Positions 6,477 through 12,421 of a DNA stretch of 12,421 nucleotides are shown piece after piece. Within the stretch, counting starts at the first letter, position 1; each line of letters opens with the position of its first letter. Source of the stretch: Lachnospiraceae bacterium UBA4348. GTDB taxonomy: Bacteria; Bacillota; Clostridia; Lachnospirales; Lachnospiraceae. The notes beneath the pieces were generated by a model. It had not been told where the DNA came from, ran no database searches, and was given only the letters and a program-made list of their open reading frames with translations. Made by a program: the position numbers and the translations under genes. The stretch covers positions 1 through 12,421 of the forward strand of contig DGTA01000039.1 in the NCBI GenBank assembly GCA_002394165.1. Reading direction: 5' to 3'.

Positions 6477-7868
6477 TCATGTCGTGCTAATCAGTTCCCC
6501 GATCGTGATATCCGGTTCTTCCACACCGCGGAACATCATTTTCATCATGTAATAGTAGAGCTTCTGGATATCGTCATAGGTCAGAACGGCCTTCTGGTAA
6601 TGGTAATCGAAGATGAGGCCGCCGTCGTTGGAACTGTGAGTGACGGTCAGGTAAATCTGTTTGGTGGCAGCGCCGTTTGGATACCAGACAGATCTCGTAT
6701 TGATCCCTGCCAGATGCTCGTTCTGCATGCGCACAGGCATTGGCTGGTAGGTAAGGGACATGGAAATATACTCTGTATCGGCTGGCGCGCCGTAGAGCTT
6801 CTTGAGCATACTGTCCACTGCCACAGGGTCATAGTTACAGTGAAGGTAGATCCTGTTCTGGATATTCTGGACCTCATACAGGGCATCCAGAAATTCTGTA
6901 TCCGGCGGGATAATCGTCCGGCAGGGGAAGGACAACACGCGGCTCCCGCCGCAGGTCCATTCCGCGCGCGTGGATCTGCGGGAGACAAAATTGCGCAGTG
7001 TGATGTCTTCCTGGCCTCCGTTCATCTTGGAGAGATAGGTCCGCATGGACAAAAGGATCAGGTTCGTCATGGAGACGCCCTGAGTCGCGCAGAAGTCAAG
7101 CAGAGTCTGGGTGGCTTCCGGCTCCAGATGGAAATCGGCTACGCCCACGGAACGATCCCGCGTCTCCACATCCGCGACCCGAAGACTCTTGTCCGAGTGC
7201 CTTCGCCTGGATTCCTGAAGTATGCGGGGCCCTCGCACGTCGGAGTAGATCGGCTCGCCGTTTTCCGTCAGATATTCGTGCCAGAATTTTTCATCGCGGG
7301 CCTGCCTCTTTGAGTTCCCGGCTTTTTCCAGATCACTGATCAGTACTTCTTCAAAGGAGGCGAGCGGTTCGGGATAATCGGAGCCGAAGCGATAGTGGCA
7401 ATAAAGCTCCATGATATCATTTACCATGACGATGAGGCCGGAGGAGTCCACTAGTCGGTGGTCGACATGAATATACATGCCGTTGTACCCTTCAGGCATA
7501 CGGACCATGGTGATCTCCACCATCGGAATTTCTGCGTCCCTGAACTCCTCAAAGGTTAACTCCTGCAGGTACGCGTCCGCTTCTTCCATGGTCCTGTCGG
7601 ACAGATCAAGGAAAGGAACATCTCTGTCATCGCGCTCGGCGATATACTGCTGCACAAAGCCTTCCTCATCCGGAGCCGTGAACCGCAGCCGCAGACACTC
7701 ATAGCGCCTGTACTCATCCTTGATACACCTCTTCAAAAGATCGAAATCGATCTCCGTCTGCAGGCCGGAAAAAACACTGATGTTGCAGCAACGCTGGGTG
7801 CCTGTCTCCCGGATCGGCAGATATTGCAGCATCTGTCCTACATTCAGGGGGTAAAGTATTCTTTCCAT
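6477..7868 (-). CDS. Free-standing condensation-domain acyltransferase
   Basis: The 463-residue product is about the size of a single NRPS condensation domain (chloramphenicol-acetyltransferase-like fold). It starts M-E-R-I-L-Y-P-L-N, like the opening of such domains. At residues 134-143 it has H-V-D-H-R-L-V-D-S-S, which I read as a degenerate H-H-x-x-x-D-G: first His is Asp136, catalytic His137 and Asp141 are kept, Gly is Ser142. A later region (G-G-L-I-F-D-Y-H-Y-Q) fits the conserved C-terminal half. Such enzymes join a carrier-bound acyl group to an amine or alcohol; relatives include PapA-type acyltransferases. It lacks adenylation and carrier domains, but both are encoded separately downstream. 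No signal peptide or membrane segment is seen. The start at 7868 is set by a strong AAGGAGG site; the frame is open back to 7940 but that start has no good site. Confidence 0.82.
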   Translation of the reverse strand: MERILYPLNVGQMLQYLPIRETGTQRCCNISVFSGLQTEIDFDLLKRCIKDEYRRYECLRLRFTAPDEEGFVQQYIAERDDRDVPFLDLSDRTMEEADAYLQELTFEEFRDAEIPMVEITMVRMPEGYNGMYIHVDHRLVDSSGLIVMVNDIMELYCHYRFGSDYPEPLASFEEVLISDLEKAGNSKRQARDEKFWHEYLTENGEPIYSDVRGPRILQESRRRHSDKSLRVADVETRDRSVGVADFHLEPEATQTLLDFCATQGVSMTNLILLSMRTYLSKMNGGQEDITLRNFVSRRSTRAEWTCGGSRVLSFPCRTIIPPDTEFLDALYEVQNIQNRIYLHCNYDPVAVDSMLKKLYGAPADTEYISMSLTYQPMPVRMQNEHLAGINTRSVWYPNGAATKQIYLTVTHSSNDGGLIFDYHYQKAVLTYDDIQKLYYYMMKMMFRGVEEPDITIGELISTT

Positions 7869-7874
7869 TCGGAT

Positions 7875-7881
7875 CCTCCTT
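7875..7881 (-). promoter_or_regulatory. Ribosome binding site deciding the condensation-protein start
   Basis: AAGGAGG on the minus strand stands 6 bases before the ATG at 7868. It rules against the longer reading frame beginning at 7940, whose added 24 residues are Lys/Arg/Ile-rich and unlike a condensation-domain N-terminus. The rest of the 86-base gap to the hydrolase gene shows no promoter or hairpin I can support. Confidence 0.8.
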
Positions 7882-7954
7882 ATTATCATGGCCCTTTTTA
7901 TGATCGTGGTTCTTTTCAGAATTGCCGCCTTCGTATTCATCTTCTTTTTCAGTA

Positions 7955-9232
7955 TCAGATTGCGTCGAAGGAAGCGGCGGCCGCGATGGCCTTTACTGCA
8001 ATGTCGCCGGTCTCTTCATCAATTGCCTGCCCGTCCTTTCCATCGCCGGAAGGGATTCCGAGCGCTCTCCTGAGCTGTTTGAAACCGCCGATTCGCTGTG
8101 AAAATATCCAATCGCGCATTTCTTTGTCCTTGTAGACCGCTTCCCAGCAGAAGTGAGCGCTCTGCCAGAAAATCCGGCCTTCCGGATAACGGGTGACGCG
8201 GTATTGAATACCTGCCCTGTCAAGCGCTTCGAGAGTCGGGTCGAGTGTGTAAGCCGGTACGATGAGCGGATCGTCAGCGGAGTGAAAGAGCCAGAGCGGC
8301 GTGTTTCGGAGTGCCTCGATTCTGCCCGGATTAGCGGCTCCGCAGGCGGTGACCAGGGCGGCAAAGGCGTCCGGGTGGTCTATGGCGAGCACAAAGGCAC
8401 CGAAAGCACCGGAGGAGATACCTGTCAGGTACAGCCTTTTATCGTCGACCTGAAACTCACCTTTAATTTTCTGAATCAGCCGCCATGCGACAGTGAGGTG
8501 GGGCATGGGCCAGAACGGGGAATCCGAGCGATTTTTGATAAACTGATTCAGAGTGGTCCAGTTATCGTCCTCGTCATAACGAACCTCACATTTGGGAACC
8601 AGTACGATACATTCGTTGACACCCGACTCGGAATCCTCTGCGAAGGACGTGGCCATCTGCGTCTTCTTAAGAATTGCCGATACCGGCTCTTGTATTTCAC
8701 CTGTTCCGTGGAGACATATGACCATCGGATACCTTCGCACCGGATCGTAGTTTGTGGGGACATAGAGCATATAGGGCATGGAAATGCCGAACTCTTCGTC
8801 GTAGAAGAAACGCTCCTGAAAGCGGGAGCGGATCTCTTTGCCGGACGGCCTGTGGATGTGGATCTCGTAGCGATCCGTGCCGTGCGCATCGCTCCCGGCG
8901 TTGATCGTGACGTTTACAAGAAGTTCCTCTTCAAAACACGCTTCCCGCTTATCCAGACGAAGGATATATCCACCGTAGTAGTCATAATAAGGGATTTCGG
9001 TTCCGGCGATGTAGTCCCCCATTTCCGGGTCGAGCCCGACATACCCGAACCGGCCCGCGTCGCGGTCGGAACGGATACTGATATAAAACTCAGGGGCATA
9101 TTGCAGTCTTAATAGGATGCCGAAACAGTCCGTAGGAACTGTCACATCGTACTCTTTGCGCTCGGGGTCAAACCTGATCTGGGAGCCCTGGTAAGCGTTA
9201 ATGGTCAGTTGTATATCAAAGATTGGTCTCAA
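7955..9232 (-). CDS. Cytoplasmic alpha/beta hydrolase (esterase/peptidase, PHB-depolymerase-like)
   Basis: This 425-residue protein is the first gene of the minus operon. The C-terminal part (about 140-380) is an alpha/beta hydrolase of the predicted peptidase / polyhydroxybutyrate-depolymerase-like esterase group: oxyanion region C-L-H-G-T-G-E (173-179), nucleophile Ser273 in G-I-S-S-G, acid Asp321 in A-D-D-P-L-I-V, and His360 in S-A-H-F-C-W-E-A-V-Y. Residues 1-140 form a separate, probably beta-rich domain that I do not recognise. Unlike many relatives it has no signal peptide, so it should act in the cytoplasm, where it could release, proof-read or trim the product of the ligase-carrier-condensation set. 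The start is TTG at 9232, with AAAGGAGAT 8-10 bases upstream; no ATG is better placed. The last 35 residues are low in complexity. Substrate unknown. Confidence 0.82.
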   Translation of the reverse strand: MRPIFDIQLTINAYQGSQIRFDPERKEYDVTVPTDCFGILLRLQYAPEFYISIRSDRDAGRFGYVGLDPEMGDYIAGTEIPYYDYYGGYILRLDKREACFEEELLVNVTINAGSDAHGTDRYEIHIHRPSGKEIRSRFQERFFYDEEFGISMPYMLYVPTNYDPVRRYPMVICLHGTGEIQEPVSAILKKTQMATSFAEDSESGVNECIVLVPKCEVRYDEDDNWTTLNQFIKNRSDSPFWPMPHLTVAWRLIQKIKGEFQVDDKRLYLTGISSGAFGAFVLAIDHPDAFAALVTACGAANPGRIEALRNTPLWLFHSADDPLIVPAYTLDPTLEALDRAGIQYRVTRYPEGRIFWQSAHFCWEAVYKDKEMRDWIFSQRIGGFKQLRRALGIPSGDGKDGQAIDEETGDIAVKAIAAAASFDAI

Positions 9233-9242
9233 GGTTATAAAT

Positions 9243-9249
9243 CTCCTTT
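9243..9249 (-). promoter_or_regulatory. Ribosome binding site for the TTG start of the hydrolase
   Basis: On the minus strand AAAGGAG (9249 to 9243) is followed by 10 bases and then TTG at 9232. There is no alternative ATG in frame near it, so the rare start codon rests on this site. Confidence 0.6.
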
Positions 9250-9265
9250 GTTATTGTCGGGATTT

Positions 9266-9296
9266 ATTATAGCTGCGGGGTAGTAATGAGCTACTA
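9266..9296 (-). promoter_or_regulatory. Candidate promoter and inverted repeat for the acyl-conjugation operon
   Basis: A perfect TATAAT lies at 9271-9266 on the minus strand, 34 bases before the TTG start. The -35 position (about 9294-9289, GTAGCT) is poor. That position is covered by an inverted repeat TAGTA-N6-TACTA (9281-9296), so a bound regulator could block or replace RNA polymerase contact there. The regulator is unknown; the nearby MarR protein is one candidate. The arms also resemble the outer bases of FapR-type operators as I recall them, with one extra base in the spacer. Confidence 0.45.
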
Positions 9297-9308
9297 ATAC
9301 GAGGGACG

Positions 9309-9356
9309 AAAAAACGCCAGACAGGACATCCTTGAAAGACTGTCTGCCTGACGTTT
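9309..9356 (-). terminator. Hairpin with U-tract upstream of the minus operon (terminator or attenuator)
   Basis: Arms at 9312-9328 and 9341-9356 pair as AAACG/CGTTT, CAG/CTG, CAG/CTG and ACA/TGT with two mismatches and one bulged G. Read on the minus strand it ends in GCGTTTTTT, an intrinsic-terminator shape; on the plus strand the following TTTCTGACTT is weak. It lies about 80 bases before the hydrolase start with no minus-strand gene upstream, so it either stops antisense transcription from the transporter side or attenuates a longer leader of the minus operon. Confidence 0.55.
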
Positions 9357-9380
9357 CTGACTTAATTATTGACGCTGCCG

Positions 9381-9429
9381 TACAGGTTGATACTACGCCT
9401 TTCAAACAGATTCGCGTTTGTTACAGGTT
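9381..9429. promoter_or_regulatory. Repeated and palindromic elements beside the transporter promoter
   Basis: TACAGGTT occurs twice in direct orientation, at 9381-9388 and 9422-9429, 41 bases apart (about four helix turns). Between them lies the inverted repeat CAAAC-N8-GTTTG (9403-9420), which abuts the candidate -35 of the transporter promoter. These could be binding sites for a sugar-responsive regulator; no regulator gene is in the window. Confidence 0.35.
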
Positions 9430-9448
9430 CGTCCGCGAGTGCTATAAA
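9420..9448 (+). promoter_or_regulatory. Candidate promoter of the sugar transporter operon
   Basis: GTTACA (9420-9425, four of six consensus -35 bases) is followed after 17 bases by TATAAA (9443-9448, five of six -10 bases). Transcription would start near 9455, leaving a short leader before the AGGAGG ribosome site at 9479-9484. Confidence 0.45.
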
Positions 9449-9492
9449 TGACTACTGTAGCTGACAATCTGCAAAATCAGGAGGTGTATGAC

Positions 9493-10845
9493 ATGAAGAA
9501 AAAATTAGTATCCATAATTCTGTCAGGCGTTCTCGCCGCGGCGCTTCTGGCCGGCTGCGGAGATTCGGGAAGTACCGGAGCGGAAACGACTGGAACGGGA
9601 TCGACCGAAGTTGAGACATCAGAAGCCACAGAGAGCACGGAGCCGAAGGGATCGCCGGATCAGGCAACTGAAGAGACGACGCCCTTATCCGGTCCGAGCG
9701 AAGCAAACCAGATCAAGGTCTGGGTGGCGGACAACGTGGTGGATTTCACAAATGCGCAGATGGAAACCTTCCGGCAGCTGTATCCGGAATTCGCGGACTT
9801 CACGGTCATTATTGAGCCCGTCGGAGAAGCGGACGCGGCGACCAACATGCTCACGGACGTAGTATCCGGAGCGGATGTATATACCTTTGCACAGGATCAG
9901 ATCGCGCGCCTTGTATCGGCCGGCGCTCTGGAGGAAGTTGCGCCGGAAAACGTGGCGGCGCTCGAAAATAATAATGTGAGCGGCTCTGTCGAGGCCGCGA
10001 CAGTCGGCGGAACACTCTACGCCTATCCGCTGACGGCGGACAACGGCTATTTCCTCTACTACGATAAGAGTGTCGTGACAGATCCGGGCGATCTCGACAC
10101 GATCATCGCCGACTGCGAGGCGGCGGGCAAGAACTTCTACATGGAGATCAACTCCGGCTGGTACCAGACCGCCTTCTTCTTCGGAACAGGCTGCGAGCTG
10201 AGCTATGCGACGGACGAGCAGGGAAACTTCACGGCGGCAAATTGTGACTATGCTTCCGATCAGGGCATCGTCGCCATGAGGGAGATGATCAAGCTGAGCA
10301 GCTCCCCGGCCTTCCAGAACGGTTCTGCGGCAGGAGAGGCGACAAATCTGGGCGCGATCGTCGACGGCACCTGGGATTCCGGAACCGTAAAAGAGCTCCT
10401 TGGTGACAACTACGCCTGCGCCAAGCTTCCTTCCTTCACGGGATCGGACGGACAGACCTATCAGATGTCCGGATTCGGCGGATACAAGCTTCTGGGCGTA
10501 AAGCCCCAGGAAGATGAGACGAAGCTCGCCTGCTGCGACGCGCTGGCGGCCTTCCTTTCAAGCGAAGAGGCTCAGCTGGCCCGCTATGAGGCAGCTGGAT
10601 GGGGACCTTCAAACATTAACGCACAGCAGTCCGAAGCAGTTCTGGCTGATGAGGCGCTGGCAGCGGTTTCGGAACAGCTTCAGTATTGCATCCCTCAGGG
10701 ACAGTATCCCGGGGAATACTGGACGCTCGCGGTGAGCCTGGGAGATGATATCCGCCAGGGAAATCTGACGGCGGACAGCTCGGATGAAGAGATCATGACA
10801 GCACTGCAGGCTTTCCAGGAAACGTGCATCTCCTATGCGAAATAA
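9493..10845 (+). CDS. ABC transporter sugar-binding lipoprotein (MalE-like)
   Basis: This 450-residue extracellular solute-binding protein should capture an oligosaccharide or sugar and hand it to the two permeases encoded next. It begins with a lipoprotein signal peptide: charged K-K-K, a hydrophobic stretch and lipobox L-L-A-G-C with Cys22 as the lipid-bearing residue. A Thr/Glu/Ser-rich linker (about 23-72) follows, as is common in clostridial binding proteins, then the family 1 binding domain (Q-I-K-V-W-V-A-D onward, with G-A-D-V-Y-T-F-A-Q-D-Q and Y-A-Y-P-L-T-A-D-N-G-Y-F-L-Y-Y-D-K). The ATG at 9493 is chosen because AGGAGG lies 8 bases before it and the signal peptide begins there; the open frame back to 9448 is not needed. 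Context suggests maltose or maltodextrin, but the ligand cannot be fixed from sequence. Confidence 0.93.
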   Translation: MKKKLVSIILSGVLAAALLAGCGDSGSTGAETTGTGSTEVETSEATESTEPKGSPDQATEETTPLSGPSEANQIKVWVADNVVDFTNAQMETFRQLYPEFADFTVIIEPVGEADAATNMLTDVVSGADVYTFAQDQIARLVSAGALEEVAPENVAALENNNVSGSVEAATVGGTLYAYPLTADNGYFLYYDKSVVTDPGDLDTIIADCEAAGKNFYMEINSGWYQTAFFFGTGCELSYATDEQGNFTAANCDYASDQGIVAMREMIKLSSSPAFQNGSAAGEATNLGAIVDGTWDSGTVKELLGDNYACAKLPSFTGSDGQTYQMSGFGGYKLLGVKPQEDETKLACCDALAAFLSSEEAQLARYEAAGWGPSNINAQQSEAVLADEALAAVSEQLQYCIPQGQYPGEYWTLAVSLGDDIRQGNLTADSSDEEIMTALQAFQETCISYAK

Positions 10846-12253
10846 AGCGATGAAAAATAGTGGCAGGGGTAAAAAAATGCGCCCGGGCCGACCGGGCGCC
10901 GCTATTGCAGGTATAGGACAATCGTTCTCGGAAATCGGAAGAACCTTTGCGCAGGGGGACTGGAAGACCAGACTCTCCTACATCATCTTCGGGTTTGGCC
11001 CGCTCTGCCGCGGCCAGATCATCAAGGGGGCTCTGTATTTGACCTCTGAGGTGTTGTTTCTGGTCTACATGGTGAAGTTTGGCTGGGGCTACCTGTATAA
11101 ATTCGGTACTCTGGGCACCGTCGTGACGCAGAAAATCGGCCGAAGGACGGTGTACGGGGACAACAGTTTCCTCATTCTCCTTTTTGGGCTCCTCACGATC
11201 ATTCTGATCGTGGGGATGCTCCTGATATGGAGGATGAATATCGCTGAGAACGCGAGAGAAGAGGAGATCCTGAAAGCGGAAAAAAAACTGCCTTCCAACA
11301 GAAGCTTTGCGGCTTCTTTCCTGGACGGTAACTTTGACAAGACGCTCCTGGCTCTGCCTTGCTTCGGAATTTTTGTGTTCACCGTGTTGCCCATTCTTTT
11401 TATGATTTGCGTGGCCTTCACCAACTATGACGCCACCCATCAATCTCCGACAAACCTGTTCACATGGGTGGGAGCGGAAAATTTCAAGAATCTCTTTTCT
11501 TTCGAAAGAAGCGGCTTTGGAAGCACTTTCCTGACGGTGCTTATCTGGACGCTGGTGTGGGCTTTCTTCGCGACTTTTATTGACTATTTCCTGGGACTCG
11601 GCGTCGCGATGATAATCAACAAAAAAGGGCTTCGCTTTAAGAAACTCTGGCGCACAATTCTGGTCATGACGATCGCTGTGCCACAGTTCGTCTCGTTACT
11701 CTATGTCATGAAGATGTTTGCCGGCGACGGGATCGTCAACGGATATCTTCTCAAGTGGGGGTTGATCCGAAGTCCGATTCCGTTCTGGGATAACCCGGCG
11801 CTGGCGCGGGTCATGATCGTGGCGGTAAACATCTGGATCGGCATTCCCTATATGATGCTGATCGCGACCGGACTTCTCATGAACATCCCGGAAGATCTCT
11901 ATGAGAGCGCGAGAATGGACGGAGCATCCCCGATTCAGATGTTCCGCCACATCACACTGCCTTATATTATGTTTGTAACAGGACCTTTCCTGCTGACGCA
12001 GTATATCGGAAATCTCAACAATTTCAATGTGATCTATCTTTTAACGCAGGGAAAGCCGCAGTCCATGAAGTTGACCGGCAATGCCGGCTATACGGATCTG
12101 CTGGTCACCTGGCTCTATAAGATGACGGTGACCGACACAAATTACAAGATGGCGGCGGTCATCGGAATTATGGTGTTTATCGTAACGGCTGTGATCTTTC
12201 TGAGCGTCTACAATCTGCTGCCTTCGGTCAGAGATGAGGAGGGATTCCAATGA
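10835..12253 (+). CDS. Sugar ABC transporter permease (MalF-like)
   Basis: This is one of two membrane subunits of the importer. It has two hydrophobic regions in the N-terminal part (about residues 45-83 and 110-134), as in MalF-type proteins with extra helices, then a core from about residue 167 with five to six further membrane segments. The cytoplasmic EAA loop, which contacts the ATPase, is at about 352-376: Y-E-S-A-R-M-D-G-A-S and H-I-T-L-P. The start is uncertain. The ATG at 10835 overlaps the end of the binding-protein gene by 11 bases but has no well-spaced ribosome site. In-frame ATGs at 10850 and 10877 are possible, and 10877 has AGGGG 7 bases upstream, giving 458 instead of 472 residues. 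The stop overlaps the next start by four bases. The ATPase gene is not in view. Confidence 0.92.
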   Translation: MRNKAMKNSGRGKKMRPGRPGAAIAGIGQSFSEIGRTFAQGDWKTRLSYIIFGFGPLCRGQIIKGALYLTSEVLFLVYMVKFGWGYLYKFGTLGTVVTQKIGRRTVYGDNSFLILLFGLLTIILIVGMLLIWRMNIAENAREEEILKAEKKLPSNRSFAASFLDGNFDKTLLALPCFGIFVFTVLPILFMICVAFTNYDATHQSPTNLFTWVGAENFKNLFSFERSGFGSTFLTVLIWTLVWAFFATFIDYFLGLGVAMIINKKGLRFKKLWRTILVMTIAVPQFVSLLYVMKMFAGDGIVNGYLLKWGLIRSPIPFWDNPALARVMIVAVNIWIGIPYMMLIATGLLMNIPEDLYESARMDGASPIQMFRHITLPYIMFVTGPFLLTQYIGNLNNFNVIYLLTQGKPQSMKLTGNAGYTDLLVTWLYKMTVTDTNYKMAAVIGIMVFIVTAVIFLSVYNLLPSVRDEEGFQ

Positions 12254-12421
12254 AAAAAGAGAAAAATACGGTCTCTGAGCCGCGTGGCCGGGGGATGGCC
12301 TCCATGACGCGCAAAAGGGCTCTTTCGAATGCGGCCGCCTACGTATTTCTGATTCTGATCAGCATCCTATGGCTTTTCCCTTTTTTTGGGCTGCTCATGC
12401 AGAGCTTCCGCTCCTACAGCG
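12250..12421 (+). CDS. Sugar ABC transporter permease (MalG-like, 5' part)
   Basis: The second permease starts at ATG 12250, overlapping the previous stop as ATGA, and runs off the right edge after 57 codons. The visible part has a positively charged N-terminus (about residues 1-24) and a first membrane helix with L-I-L-I-S-I-L-W-L-F-P-F-F, followed by S-F-R-S, the usual opening of MalG-type permeases in which W-x-x-P-F precedes a loop with S-F-R/K. It would pair with the MalF-like subunit. No independent promoter is visible. Confidence 0.88.
   Translation, partial: MKKEKNTVSEPRGRGMASMTRKRALSNAAAYVFLILISILWLFPFFGLLMQSFRSYS

Noticed and set aside
7869..7940. Longer start for the condensation protein at 7940
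   Set aside because: No good ribosome site precedes it, while AAGGAGG is ideally placed for the ATG at 7868, where the domain homology starts.
7888..8073. Short plus-strand frame with a hydrophobic, membrane-like N-terminus
   Set aside because: It has no ribosome binding site, lies antisense to the hydrolase end and the gap, and its hydrophobicity is just the complement of a purine-rich coding strand.
8153..9112. Plus-strand open frame of about 319 codons opposite the hydrolase
   Set aside because: The opposite strand has the catalytic Ser, Asp and His in correct order; this frame has no start signal and no family motif.
9233..9492. Riboswitch or T-box in the divergent region
   Set aside because: No conserved core of any riboswitch class or T-box that I know could be recognised; only the simple hairpin, repeats and promoter-like boxes are supported.

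Overview
The window looks like chromosomal DNA of a Firmicute of the class Clostridia, most likely a Lachnospiraceae-type gut anaerobe. This is an inference from gene content and style: a FabK/nitronate-monooxygenase-type flavoprotein at the head of a fatty-acid gene block, a MarR regulator at its tail, AGGAGG-type ribosome sites, GTG/TTG starts, and a MalEFG-type sugar ABC transporter whose binding protein has a Thr/Glu/Ser-rich lipoprotein linker. No RNA gene, insertion sequence, phage gene or CRISPR array is visible.

Region 1 (1-4441, plus strand) is a type II fatty-acid synthesis operon. It runs: 3' part of a FabK-like/nitronate monooxygenase gene, fabD, fabG, fabF, fabZ and a MarR-family regulator. 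The first four genes overlap by 4 bases at each junction, so they are probably translationally coupled. fabH, the main acpP and the acc genes are not in view. A strong hairpin at 4455-4492 closes the operon and faces the end of the next one.

Region 2 (4521-9232, minus strand) is the most interesting part. In transcription order it encodes a cytoplasmic alpha/beta hydrolase, a free-standing condensation-domain protein, a small dedicated acyl carrier protein and a free-standing AMP-forming acyl ligase. Together these make a minimal, non-modular, NRPS-like acyl conjugation pathway: the ligase activates a carboxylic acid, loads it on the carrier, the condensation enzyme passes it to an unknown amine or alcohol, and the hydrolase releases or trims something. 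I do not recognise it as a described system. It sits tail to tail with the fatty-acid operon, which suggests (but does not prove) a fatty-acyl substrate. A 16-base tandem repeat lies at the carrier/ligase junction.

Region 3 (9233-9492) is a divergent control region. It holds a candidate promoter with an inverted repeat for the minus operon, a hairpin with a U-tract oriented for the minus strand, and a candidate promoter with repeats for the plus operon.

Region 4 (9493-12421, plus strand) is a sugar ABC transporter: a binding lipoprotein, a MalF-type permease and the start of a MalG-type permease that runs off the window.
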